Shown here: piece after piece, positions 34,023 through 42,768 of the stretch
How positions within the stretch are numbered: position 1 is the stretch's first letter
How the letters are laid out: every line of letters starts with the position of its first letter
Assembly (NCBI GenBank): GCA_965656535.1
Contig: CBFHKX010000002.1
Location: 1 to 64,000, forward strand
Source of the DNA: Lishizhenia sp965656535
GTDB lineage: Bacteria > Bacteroidota > Bacteroidia > Flavobacteriales_D > Crocinitomicaceae
Direction of reading: 5' to 3'
Length of the DNA: 64,000 nucleotides
Notes under the pieces: model-generated
Seen by the model: only the letters and a program-made list of their open reading frames with translations
Databases searched by the model: none
What the model was told of the DNA's origin: nothing
Made by a program: the position numbers and the translations under genes

Positions 34023-35108
34023 ATGAAAATCCTTATTTTATCGGACGTAAATTCACCGCACACCGTAAAATGGGTGAGGGGTTTGGTAATGAGTAAGGTA
34101 AAGGTGCAGTTGTTTTCTTTGTCTTTTCCAGAAAAAGATTGGTTTTCGAGCTTAGGTGTTGCTTGTCAGAGTTTAGCTGTTTCAAATCAACTCCAACAGA
34201 AACAAAGTATTTCACAAAAATTGGTATATCTAAAAGGCGTTAAGATGATCAGAAAGATGGTTCAGTCTTTTGATCCAGATATTCTTCATGCCCACTATGC
34301 TACTTCCTATGGTTTACTCGGAAGAAGAGTGGGTTTTAGTCCTTTTGTAGTTTCTTTTTGGGGCTCTGATATTCAAGATTTTCCATCTAGAGGATTTTTG
34401 CATAAAAAGATATTATCTTATGTTTTATCTAATAACACTACAGTTTGTGTTACCAGTAAGGCAATGCAAAGAGATGTAGCTACTTATTTTTCAAAGAGTA
34501 GTAAGCACATACCGTTCGGAATTAACCTTGCTGCCTTTTCAAAAAGCAAAGAGAAACAAACCATTTATACCATTGGTACAGTTAAGTCGTTAGAAGACGT
34601 GTATGGAATAGATTTACTCATACGTTCTTATGACGCATATAGGAAAATAGCTAAGCGTGCTTCTCAACTTTTGATTTTTGGTAAAGGAACAAAAAAGAAA
34701 GAGCTGACGCAGCTAGTTGACGAGCTAAATTTATCGGATTTCGTGCAGTTTGGAGGGTATAAAGAACATGAGCATATTGCCGAAGCCTATCAATCTCTTG
34801 ATGTTTTTGCAGCGCTTTCTCACCGAGAAAGTTTTGGGGTATCTGTGCTAGAAGCTTCTGCTTGTCACCTTCCTGTGGTTGTTAGTAGAGCCTCGGGGTT
34901 TGAAGAGGTTGTACTAGAAGCTGAAACTGGGTTTAGGATAGAAAATACAGATCTTAACCAAATTGCAGCAAAATTTCTTTATTTTGAAGACGAAAAAGAA
35001 AGGAAGCAGTTTGGAGATAGGGGAGCAAAGTTTGTGCAAACTGCATACGATTTTGAATTAAATTTAAAGCAACAGCTTGCCGTTTATCAAGAAATTGTCA
35101 AAAGATAA
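34023..35108 (+). CDS. Glycosyltransferase family 4
   Basis: A 361-residue GT4 enzyme: N-terminal MKILILSDVNSPHTVKWVRG, acceptor region DILHAHYATSYG and VVSFWGSDIQD, then donor domain IPFGINLAAF, LIFGKGTKKKELTQLV, VQFGGYKEHEHIAEAY and the diagnostic EX7E segment RESFGVSVLEASACHLPVV. Part of repeat-unit assembly; sugar not predictable. It follows the minus-strand insert gene and so likely has its own promoter; it overlaps the next gene by 1 nt. Confidence 0.88.
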   Translation: MKILILSDVNSPHTVKWVRGLVMSKVKVQLFSLSFPEKDWFSSLGVACQSLAVSNQLQQKQSISQKLVYLKGVKMIRKMVQSFDPDILHAHYATSYGLLGRRVGFSPFVVSFWGSDIQDFPSRGFLHKKILSYVLSNNTTVCVTSKAMQRDVATYFSKSSKHIPFGINLAAFSKSKEKQTIYTIGTVKSLEDVYGIDLLIRSYDAYRKIAKRASQLLIFGKGTKKKELTQLVDELNLSDFVQFGGYKEHEHIAEAYQSLDVFAALSHRESFGVSVLEASACHLPVVVSRASGFEEVVLEAETGFRIENTDLNQIAAKFLYFEDEKERKQFGDRGAKFVQTAYDFELNLKQQLAVYQEIVKR

Positions 35109-36331
35109 TGGAGGTACTCAAAAAAATAAATTTAGCTTCGTTTTTTATACTTCCCGTAGTGTTAGTTTTAAAAGACAGTATAATTGCTCCTTTCATTGCT
35201 GTTTTTATTTTAAGTACACTTCCTTATTTTTCAAAACCTACCGTTCAACGGTCTCATTTCCCTGTATATTTCTTAATCCTACTTTATGTTCTGTACCTTA
35301 TAGGCCTTTTCACTTCAGAAAATATGCACTACGGTTTAAAGGATATTGAAACCAAAATGAGCTTTTTACTTTTTCCAGTAGTTTTTATATTTAGCTATAA
35401 AAAGATTCCTAAAGTTAGTGCTAGCTGGGCCAAATATGGATTGATTTTTGGTATATCCGTTTCAATCATTATTTCTATCCTTAGGGCTTTTTTGTGCACC
35501 TTAGATTTTGGAGAGTACTGTTACCGATCTGACAACTTTGGATACAATATGCACGGCACCTACTTAACTTCCTTGTGCTTATTAGCAGTTGTATTCGTAT
35601 TAGAAAAAAAGGCAGAAAATGACTGGATGAAGTATTTCAAAGCTATTTTTGTTTTGGCGGTTTTAGTAGAATGTTACTTCGTAAAATCTTTGAGCGCTTA
35701 CCTTGTAATTTTTTTACTAGCTTTTCTTTACTTTGTTTATTGGACAATAGAAACACGCAGGAAAAAGCTATTATTTATTTTTCCTATTTTAGTTATAGGT
35801 GCAATTTTTGTTGCAAATACGTTGCCTGCTGTAAAAAAAGAGGTAAACAATACAGTCGTTAAGTTGTCCGACTTCTTAACAGATAACGAAAAATTTCTAC
35901 GCCAAAATTCAAATGTGAATGAGTCGAACACGGTTCGGTTAGTAACCTATTCACTTTCTTCTAAATTGATAAAAGAGCATCCATTTGGAGTAGGAACGGG
36001 AGATGTCAAAGATGAATTAATGGAAGCATATATTGAGAACGATTTTTACAAATATGCACAGTTAAGATACAACTCACACAATACTTTTTTACAAACAGGA
36101 ATTTCTATTGGTTGGGCAGGTATTATAGCGTTGTTATTTGTTTTGGTAATTCCTTTCTTTAGTAAAAATGTGCTTCAACGCAAAACATTGTTTTTTTTCT
36201 TGCTTATCGTCTTTATATCTAGTCTTTTTGAATCTTTTTTGGAAAGACAAGTGGGGATTATTTTACTTAGTTTTTTCTTAATTACTTTATTCATAAGCTT
36301 TAAGCAGGAATCGTCAATACAAAAAAAATGA
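35108..36331 (+). CDS. O-antigen ligase family protein (Wzy/WaaL candidate 2)
   Basis: A 407-residue polytopic protein with ~10-12 membrane segments and the ligase-type loop containing NTVRLVTYSLSSKLIKEHPF, GVGTGD and YNSHNTFLQTGISIGWAGI. The HPFGVGTGDV / HNxFLQ pattern is the O-antigen ligase (Wzy_C) signature. A second such protein in one cluster suggests a polymerase plus a ligase, or two polymers. Translationally coupled to both glycosyltransferases (1-nt and 4-nt overlaps). Confidence 0.85.
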   Translation: MEVLKKINLASFFILPVVLVLKDSIIAPFIAVFILSTLPYFSKPTVQRSHFPVYFLILLYVLYLIGLFTSENMHYGLKDIETKMSFLLFPVVFIFSYKKIPKVSASWAKYGLIFGISVSIIISILRAFLCTLDFGEYCYRSDNFGYNMHGTYLTSLCLLAVVFVLEKKAENDWMKYFKAIFVLAVLVECYFVKSLSAYLVIFLLAFLYFVYWTIETRRKKLLFIFPILVIGAIFVANTLPAVKKEVNNTVVKLSDFLTDNEKFLRQNSNVNESNTVRLVTYSLSSKLIKEHPFGVGTGDVKDELMEAYIENDFYKYAQLRYNSHNTFLQTGISIGWAGIIALLFVLVIPFFSKNVLQRKTLFFFLLIVFISSLFESFLERQVGIILLSFFLITLFISFKQESSIQKK

Positions 36332-37566
36332 AACTTCTAATTCTTACTCAGTATTATCCACCAGAAATTGGAGCGCCTCAAAATAGACTGCACGAATTGG
36401 CTATTCGCTTAAAAAAAGAAGGAATTGAGGTAGAAGTTTTGACGGCTATGCCCAATTATCCGAAAATGGAAATTGAGGAAGCATATAAAAATGGAGCCAT
36501 AAAAGAAGAAGAAATTGATGGTGTAAAAGTGTATCGTTCTTCAATTTTTGTATCTAAATCTTCTTCTATAATTGCGCGTTTACGCAATTATTTTAGTTTC
36601 GTTTGGAGCTCGTATTGGAGAGGGAAAAAGTTGGGGAAGTATGATTTTATTATGGTAGAGTCTCCACCTCTTTTTTTAGGATATAGCGCTATGCGGTTGA
36701 GCAGAAAACTTGGAGCAAAACTTATTTTTAATGTGTCTGACCTCTGGCCAGAGAGTGCCGAAAAGTTAGAGATTGTTTCCAACAAATACCTTTTGAAACT
36801 GGCATACAATTTAGAAGCGAAATGCTACAGTAGATCTACTTTAATAACCGGACAAACACAGGGTATAGTTGCAGATATTAAAAATAGATTTCCAGAAAAG
36901 CAGGTATATTGGTTGCCCAATGGTGTAGATGTTAACTTTTATAATCCAACAGAAATAGCCAAAACAGATTTTAGAGAACGAAATAATTTTAGCAAAGAAG
37001 ATATTTTGTTTTTCTATGGCGGTATTTTAGGGCATGCCCAAGGGTTAGAGGTTATACTGCATGCAGCAAAACAATTGGAGTCACAAACACACATTAAGTT
37101 TATTTTACAAGGAGCGGGTCCAGAGAAAGAAAAACTGCAAGACTTAGCACAGCAATTAGAACTGAGTAATGTTTCCTTTTTACCACCTGTAAAGAAGTCG
37201 GAGATGCCTTTTGTGCTAAAAAGTGTAGATTTTTCTGTAATTCCGTTAAAAAAACTAGCTATTTTTCAAGGTGCAATTCCGTCTAAAATTTTTGAAAGTT
37301 TAGCTATGCAAGTACCTATTATTTTAGGAGTTGATGGCGAAGCGCGTGACCTTTTTATTCGGCAAGGAGAGGTAGGTGTATATTTTGAACCAGAAAACGT
37401 AAACGAATTAGCACGTGTAATTCGAGATATAGTAAAGGATACAGAAAAAAGCCGAAAATTAAAGAAAAATGCAAGAAACTACGTTGCAGAAAAGTTTAAT
37501 AGGAATAAAATAGCGAAAGAATTAAGTGCTACTTTAGACCAAATTAAAGTTACCAGCCTAGATTAA
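36328..37566 (+). CDS. Glycosyltransferase family 4, WbuB-like
   Basis: A 412-residue GT4 enzyme with N-terminal LILTQYYPPEIGAPQNRLHE, the acceptor-region segment FIMVESPPLFLGY, VSDLWPESAE, and donor domain WLPNGVDVNFYNP, FFYGGILGHAQGLEVILHAA and SKIFESLAMQVPIILGVDGE. The opening and the VSDLWPES motif match WbuB-type transferases that add deoxy-aminosugars. Last gene of the plus-strand cluster. Its final 17 nt overlap the converging desuccinylase-like gene. Confidence 0.88.
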   Translation: MKLLILTQYYPPEIGAPQNRLHELAIRLKKEGIEVEVLTAMPNYPKMEIEEAYKNGAIKEEEIDGVKVYRSSIFVSKSSSIIARLRNYFSFVWSSYWRGKKLGKYDFIMVESPPLFLGYSAMRLSRKLGAKLIFNVSDLWPESAEKLEIVSNKYLLKLAYNLEAKCYSRSTLITGQTQGIVADIKNRFPEKQVYWLPNGVDVNFYNPTEIAKTDFRERNNFSKEDILFFYGGILGHAQGLEVILHAAKQLESQTHIKFILQGAGPEKEKLQDLAQQLELSNVSFLPPVKKSEMPFVLKSVDFSVIPLKKLAIFQGAIPSKIFESLAMQVPIILGVDGEARDLFIRQGEVGVYFEPENVNELARVIRDIVKDTEKSRKLKKNARNYVAEKFNRNKIAKELSATLDQIKVTSLD

Positions 37567-38494
37567 AAATAGCATCGCCTTTATTTACGATAGGTGCTTG
37601 GTTTACACAAAATATATACCCGTTTTGTGGTGCTTTGACTTTCTTTTCAACTTTTCCAAACGGATCAGAAACAATACCTAGTACGGCGCCTTTTTCTATG
37701 TAGCTCCCGTTCATTACTTCAGCTCTAAACATTCCAGAGGCTGGAGATCTTAGCCATTTCGATTCACTAATTATCTTGGCTTCTCTAGCTTGTTCTACTT
37801 CGATGGTAATTATTTTTAAGTGATTCATTACACGTAACACACCTCGGATTCCTTCTTTCACCACAAAATCGTCAATACGGTTGGCTTTTCCACCTTCAAA
37901 TAAGATAATGTTTTTTCCTCGTTTAGAAACAGCCTCACGCAGAGATTTAGGAATAAGTTTCGATTGTTTTATAAAAGGTGGATCAAATACTTTTGCAATG
38001 TTTAACGCATTTTCGTTATTGGAAACACATCGTACTTGAGGATAATTGTGTCGTTGTGCTGCTCCTGTATGAAAGTCAATGATATAATCTACTTTCGGAA
38101 CGATGTTTTTCATGAAAGCATGCGCAAATTGTCCGGCTAAAGAACCATTTGGTGCACCCGGAAAACAACGGTTAAGGTCTCTTCCATCGGGTAATTCTCT
38201 GCTGAAATTTAAAAAGCCGAAAATGTTCAAAACGGGAATACAAATAACTGTTCCGCGCGTTGGTTTGTTTAATCCTTTTTTAACGATTTGACGAACAATT
38301 TCTATTCCATTAATCTCGTCGCCATGCACACCTGCGAGTAAAAGTAGAACGGGTCCACTTTTTTTTGCATGCTGCACAATTATTGGAATTTTCACCGCAC
38401 TAGAAGTATGTAGTTTGGCTACTTCTAAATCGATTTGCGCCTTTCCTCCTGGAGCAATAACGGTACCTAATATTTCTATGGAAGCTTGTGCCAT
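37550..38494 (-). CDS. Succinylglutamate desuccinylase/aspartoacylase family protein
   Basis: A 314-residue zinc carboxypeptidase-fold protein: LAGVHGDEINGIE carries the zinc His/Glu pair, with GRDLNRCFPG, YIIDFHTGAAQRHNYPQVR (third ligand His) and a C-terminal beta-barrel-like region SPASGMFRAEVMNGSYIEKG. Family members remove N-acyl groups from amino acids. It is the last gene of a four-gene operon with rimK and a RimB-type protease, 1 nt after rimK, so it likely acts on products or regulators of that system. Confidence 0.88.
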   Translation of the reverse strand: MAQASIEILGTVIAPGGKAQIDLEVAKLHTSSAVKIPIIVQHAKKSGPVLLLLAGVHGDEINGIEIVRQIVKKGLNKPTRGTVICIPVLNIFGFLNFSRELPDGRDLNRCFPGAPNGSLAGQFAHAFMKNIVPKVDYIIDFHTGAAQRHNYPQVRCVSNNENALNIAKVFDPPFIKQSKLIPKSLREAVSKRGKNIILFEGGKANRIDDFVVKEGIRGVLRVMNHLKIITIEVEQAREAKIISESKWLRSPASGMFRAEVMNGSYIEKGAVLGIVSDPFGKVEKKVKAPQNGYIFCVNQAPIVNKGDAIFNLGW

Positions 38495-38495
38495 A

Positions 38496-39374
38496 TTATT
38501 TTTTATATTCTCTTTCTAAGTACTGTATAATTTCTGAAGCAATATCAAAATGCGTTGCGCGTTCGATCCCTTCTAATCCTGGAGAAGAATTTACTTCTAA
38601 AACAAGCGGACCACGAGCGGATTGTAACATATCTACTCCTGCAATTCCAAGGTTTAAAGCTTTGGCAGACTTAATAGCTGTATCTTCTTCTTCTGGCGAT
38701 AGTTTAATAATCTCTGCGTGTCCACCGCGGTGTAAGTTAGATCTAAACTCTCCTTCCTTACCTTGTCTTTTCATGGCTCCAACCACTTTTCCGTCTACAA
38801 CAAAAGCTCTGATATCTGCACCATTAGCTTCTTTGATAAATTCTTGCACAATAACACGTGCTTTTAATCCATTAAATGCTTCTAGAACAGATTCTGCTGC
38901 TTTTCTACTTTCTGCTAACACTACGCCTAAACCTTGTGTACCCTCTAAAAGTTTGATAACTACAGGAGCTCCACCAGCAGATTTTATTACGTGTTCAACG
39001 TTGCTAGAGTAGTTTGTAAAGACTGTTTTTGGCATACCAATACCGTGTTTGGTAAGCAGTTGTAAAGAGCGTAATTTATCTCTAGAATCTATTAATCCTT
39101 GAGATTTTACAGCTGTAAAAACGCCCATCATTTCAAATTGTCTAACTACAGCAGTACCATAAAAAGTAACAGATGCACCAATTCTTGGAATAATGGCGTC
39201 ATAGTCATCTAAAAAACGGTCTTTATAATGTAGCGTAGCCTTTTGTTTTTCTATTTCTAAGTTGCATTTTAAATGATCGATAACATCTACTTGATGTCCG
39301 CGCATTGTTCCTGCTTCTACAATTCTTCTTGTTGAGTATAAATGTGCATCTCTGCTCAGAATAGCAATTTTCAT
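38496..39374 (-). CDS. rimK: RimK family ATP-grasp glutamate ligase
   Basis: A 292-residue ATP-grasp enzyme matching RimK: MKIAILSRDAHLYSTRRI, RGHQVDVIDHLKC, IPRIGASVTFYGTAVVRQFE, KLLEGTQGLGVVLAES, FRSNLHRGGHAEII and the Mg-binding EVNSSPGLEGIERA. RimK adds glutamates to the C-terminus of ribosomal protein S6 and can make poly-glutamate. It overlaps the protease gene by 1 nt and the desuccinylase follows by 1 nt. This resembles rimABK-type clusters of other bacteria. Confidence 0.95.
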   Translation of the reverse strand: MKIAILSRDAHLYSTRRIVEAGTMRGHQVDVIDHLKCNLEIEKQKATLHYKDRFLDDYDAIIPRIGASVTFYGTAVVRQFEMMGVFTAVKSQGLIDSRDKLRSLQLLTKHGIGMPKTVFTNYSSNVEHVIKSAGGAPVVIKLLEGTQGLGVVLAESRKAAESVLEAFNGLKARVIVQEFIKEANGADIRAFVVDGKVVGAMKRQGKEGEFRSNLHRGGHAEIIKLSPEEEDTAIKSAKALNLGIAGVDMLQSARGPLVLEVNSSPGLEGIERATHFDIASEIIQYLEREYKK

Positions 39375-39820
39375 TAATTAATTTGTGTATTAATAATTTG
39401 GTAGGATTGATTCTTTAAAGAAGTATTTACCAAAAAGTTTTTATTCAAAAGTTTTCGTCCCAAAAGTACTGGGAATTTCATTTTACGTCTATCGCTCAGT
39501 GTGAATTCTGTGTTAAATGTTTCTCCAAAAAGAACAATATTTGCTCTTACTTTATAGCGCAATTGTGCTTTTCCTGAGCTGCTGCGTACTTTTTTTATTT
39601 CGTAGTCTGTAAACGTAATTGTTTCACCAGTATAATTGCTAAATTTTTCAGATAAGAATATAACAAATAACTTATCGTCTTCCTCTTTAATTTCAGAACA
39701 GTGTATAGAGGAGGTGTAGGCTCCGGTGTCTATCTTAACTTTTATGTTCTTTAAATTAAAAATAGGAAAATCTGCTCTGTCGGATTTTCCTATCACATAG
39801 TGCTTTTTATGCTGTGTCAT
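39374..39820 (-). CDS. RimB-type retropepsin-like protease (ATP-dependent zinc protease family)
   Basis: A 148-residue protein of the family formerly called ATP-dependent zinc protease (PF05618), now seen as retropepsin-like. The active-site motif DTGAYTSSIH (Asp31) follows NIKVKI, and a PVLLGRKLL segment lies near the C-terminus. RimB of Pseudomonas, which acts on RimK-modified S6, belongs to this family. Its operon position immediately upstream of rimK supports a RimB role. It starts right after the lipoprotein stop codon. Confidence 0.85.
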   Translation of the reverse strand: MTQHKKHYVIGKSDRADFPIFNLKNIKVKIDTGAYTSSIHCSEIKEEDDKLFVIFLSEKFSNYTGETITFTDYEIKKVRSSSGKAQLRYKVRANIVLFGETFNTEFTLSDRRKMKFPVLLGRKLLNKNFLVNTSLKNQSYQIINTQIN

Positions 39821-40396
39821 TTATTCTTCCCAATTGAGTTGAATGGTCATTCTTGCATTTTGAGTTTGTAAACTAATAGAGTTTGGAAACTTATCCTCGT
39901 TATCTATTTTGGTTAATTCTGGTAAATTAATTTCTTTACTCATTATTACAGGGTCTGTAGCAATATTCCCATCGTCATCCAAAATATAAACAATGTAGGT
40001 TTGAGAGAAATCAGTTAAAACTGGATTTAATTGCCAGTCAAACGGAAAAGCTTCTGGATTATTTCCTACGCCATCTGGGTATTGATTCCAGTACACATCG
40101 TCACTTTCGTCTATTATATTTCCAGTAATAGTTGTTAAAACAGCGTAGGAGTCAGGTGCTTGTTGATCAGCAAAAATACTATTATCCCAAAACTGAACAC
40201 CGTTTAACTCAGGTATTTCTTGTACCCTTACTTGTCCAACAGTTAGTCGTTTAAACACCTTGCAAGAACCATCTTCTTTGATAGCTCTTTCTTCGTAGTT
40301 AGAAGCTTTTGGGTCTGTGCATCCTTTTTTTCTACAACTTACAAAGCTGAAGAGAAAAGTACTTGATGCTATTAAGATAAAAGTAAAATGTTTCAT
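39821..40396 (-). CDS. Hypothetical lipoprotein with a GCTDP...DGSC motif
   Basis: A 191-residue lipoprotein (lipobox FVSC, Cys21). Right after the lipid anchor is GCTDPKASNYEERA plus DGSC, a cysteine-bounded motif widespread in secreted Bacteroidota proteins. The rest (Asp- and Trp-rich, IVYILDDDGNIATDP) looks like a beta-sandwich. It directly precedes the RimB-type protease gene, without a gap, so it is co-transcribed with the rimK operon; why an envelope lipoprotein is here is unknown. Confidence 0.75.
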   Translation of the reverse strand: MKHFTFILIASSTFLFSFVSCRKKGCTDPKASNYEERAIKEDGSCKVFKRLTVGQVRVQEIPELNGVQFWDNSIFADQQAPDSYAVLTTITGNIIDESDDVYWNQYPDGVGNNPEAFPFDWQLNPVLTDFSQTYIVYILDDDGNIATDPVIMSKEINLPELTKIDNEDKFPNSISLQTQNARMTIQLNWEE

Positions 40397-40512
40397 AATG
40401 TGTACTTTTTATAGGTGTTTTAAGGCAAATACTTTGCCAAAAAAATCGTGCAAACATACAATCAAAAATAATACAATTACTTAGCTTTTAAAAAAAAATG
40501 AGACGAGGATCT

Positions 40513-42636
40513 TTATTTTATCCACATTAGCTTATCAATCTCCACTTTTAAGCGCATAAAACCAAAAGTAACAGTAATCATTGAGCCATTTATTTCTTCT
40601 ACACTTCCTTTTTGCTTGGTGCTTAATAATTTAACTTCGCTGCCAATAACAATTTTAGCATGGTTGAGATGATCCTTTTGTTTTTGAGAAACAACTTTTT
40701 TCGGTTTTGCTTTGTTGGCTTTAGCTTTCATCACTTCTGCCTTGTTTCCCTCGTCTATTTTATATCGTTCTGTTGCAATGTACTTTTTAACCTCGTCTAA
40801 AAGCGCTTTGTTTACATTTTTACCTTTTCCTTGCGTTTTATATTTATCTATAAATTGTCTCAGTTTTTTACCTTGTGCGATCAATTTCGTATTAGCATCA
40901 AACAGTTCTTTTTGTGCAAAATATTTATTGTCGAATTTTGTTTTGCTTTCATCAAACTTTTGTTTTGCTTTTTGGGCGATTTCCTGGGCTTCTATGTGTT
41001 CTTTGTTTAAACGAGTAAGATAGGTTTTCTCTTTTTGAAGTTCGCTGAGAAGTTCGTCCATCTCAACTTTCTTTTTATCTAACCTGCTTTTTGCTTCGTT
41101 AATTAGTTCTAAATCAATACCGTTAATTTGTGCAACTTCAAAGGTGAAAGAGCTACCTGGTTGCCCAACGCTCAATTTAAATAAAGGTGCCAAGGTCTCT
41201 GTATTAAAAAGCATACATCCATTTACGGCGTTCTTTAATTTATCTGCTTTTAGCTTAATGTTGGCGTAGTGCGTAGTAATAACTCCATAGCACTTTTTGT
41301 TGTAAAGAGTTTCAAAAAATACTTCGGCTAATGCTCCACCTAAATCAGGGTCAGAACCTGTACCAAATTCATCTAAAAGTAAAAGCGATCTTTTGTTAGC
41401 GACTTCTAAGAAGTGTTTCATTCGCTTTAGTCGATAGCTGTAAGTAGACAATTCGTTTTCTATCGATTGGTTATCTCCAATATCTGTAAGTAAAGATTGA
41501 AAAAAGCACATTTTACTGTTGGGGTGCGTAGGAACAAGTAAGCCTGATTGAAGCATAAGCTGCAGAAGTCCAACCGTTTTAAGCGTTATACTTTTTCCTC
41601 CAGCGTTAGGCCCAGAGATAACTAACATTCTAGAAAACGTATCCATTATTAATGATTGAGGAATTGTTTTCTTTTTTTGTGCTTCGTTTTTTAGTTTTAA
41701 TACAGGATGATACGCGTCAATTAATTCTATTCTCGTTTCTTTCTCTAATGCGGGTAATACTGCATCTAATTTAAGCGCTAATCGTGTTTTGGCTTGTATG
41801 AAGTCTAACTCTATAAGCAAAGAGTTGTAGCCCTCTATCAAAGGTAAAAAGCCAGATAATTCTTTGGTTAATGCTTTTAGAATTTTGAAGATTTCTTTTC
41901 GTTCGTCATCTCGTAATAACTCTAATTCATTGTTTAAGGGAACATTTACCTCAGGCTCTATATATGTTAACCCTCCTGTTTTTGAAGAACCAAGAACCGC
42001 TCCCGAAATTGTTCTTTTGTGTGTTGAAACTACGGATAGAACGCGCTTGTTGTCTAGATATGCCTCACGCATATCACTTAAAATTCCTGCTTTTTGAAGT
42101 TTCCGAATCTCCCTGTCAAAATTTCTATTGATTTGGTTTTGAACTGTTTTTAATTGTTGTCTAATCTTGAAAAGTTCTGGCGAAGCATCGTCTTTTACCT
42201 CTCCTGTCTTATCAAATACCTTATTGATGGGTTCTATAATTTCTTTGGTGAAATAAACGCTTTCTAAAAGTTCAATAAGTTCAGGATATTCTTCATCGCG
42301 TTTATTAAAAAAGTAGATAATGGCATTTACGAGGTGAGAAGCGCTTAGGAGTCGAACAAAGCTCTCTTTCTGCAAAGCAGCATTTTGTATAGGCAACATT
42401 CGGATTTCAACTCCTAGTTCTTCAAAATCTATACGTGGAAACGTTTCTCCTTCTACCCTAATGTTTTTGAATTCATTTAGTCTATATAAATCCTTGCGTA
42501 AGTGTGCATGATTTTTAATGGGTTTTAGGTTTAGAATTCGTTCTTGTGCTGTTTGCCCTACACAATATTCTCCCATTATTTCTAATAGGTAGTTAAATTC
42601 TAAATCTTTAAATGTTTGCTGATCGATATGTAACAT
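40513..42636 (-). CDS. mutS2: MutS2-like ATPase lacking the Smr domain
   Basis: A 707-residue MutS2: Walker A GPNAGGKSITLKTVG, signature DIGDNQSIENELSTYS, Walker B LLLLDEFGTGSDP, ATP-loop His TTHYANIK, and a long coiled coil (about residues 525-640). MutS2 is typically ~780 residues and ends in an Smr nuclease domain; this protein stops after a KOW-like segment (IVIGSEVKLLSTKQKGSVEE), without Smr. The stop looks genuine as the reading frame is clean. MutS2 suppresses recombination or rescues ribosome collisions in other bacteria; without Smr, it may act by ATPase and binding only. Confidence 0.92.
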   Translation of the reverse strand: MLHIDQQTFKDLEFNYLLEIMGEYCVGQTAQERILNLKPIKNHAHLRKDLYRLNEFKNIRVEGETFPRIDFEELGVEIRMLPIQNAALQKESFVRLLSASHLVNAIIYFFNKRDEEYPELIELLESVYFTKEIIEPINKVFDKTGEVKDDASPELFKIRQQLKTVQNQINRNFDREIRKLQKAGILSDMREAYLDNKRVLSVVSTHKRTISGAVLGSSKTGGLTYIEPEVNVPLNNELELLRDDERKEIFKILKALTKELSGFLPLIEGYNSLLIELDFIQAKTRLALKLDAVLPALEKETRIELIDAYHPVLKLKNEAQKKKTIPQSLIMDTFSRMLVISGPNAGGKSITLKTVGLLQLMLQSGLLVPTHPNSKMCFFQSLLTDIGDNQSIENELSTYSYRLKRMKHFLEVANKRSLLLLDEFGTGSDPDLGGALAEVFFETLYNKKCYGVITTHYANIKLKADKLKNAVNGCMLFNTETLAPLFKLSVGQPGSSFTFEVAQINGIDLELINEAKSRLDKKKVEMDELLSELQKEKTYLTRLNKEHIEAQEIAQKAKQKFDESKTKFDNKYFAQKELFDANTKLIAQGKKLRQFIDKYKTQGKGKNVNKALLDEVKKYIATERYKIDEGNKAEVMKAKANKAKPKKVVSQKQKDHLNHAKIVIGSEVKLLSTKQKGSVEEINGSMITVTFGFMRLKVEIDKLMWIK

Positions 42637-42643
42637 TGTTGAA

Positions 42644-42651
42644 CAAAAGTA
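42644..42651 (-). promoter_or_regulatory. Possible -7 element of mutS2 (TACTTTTG on the minus strand)
   Basis: The minus strand reads TACTTTTG, fitting TAnnTTTG, 7 nt before the mutS2 ATG. No clear -33 element; the leader would be almost absent. Confidence 0.3.
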
Positions 42652-42744
42652 ATGTGCTTTTTTAAAAGTTGTTAGAAAGACAAATAAAAGCTGTGATTGT
42701 TTTAGATTTTAGGAGTAGAAAGTGAAAACTCACCATGTAATTCC

Positions 42745-42752
42745 TATTTTTG
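42745..42752 (+). promoter_or_regulatory. Possible -7 element of the papain-like protease gene (TATTTTTG)
   Basis: TATTTTTG fits TAnnTTTG, 16 nt before the ATG. No TTG at the expected upstream distance. Confidence 0.4.
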
Positions 42753-42768
42753 ATAAAAAAACACGATC

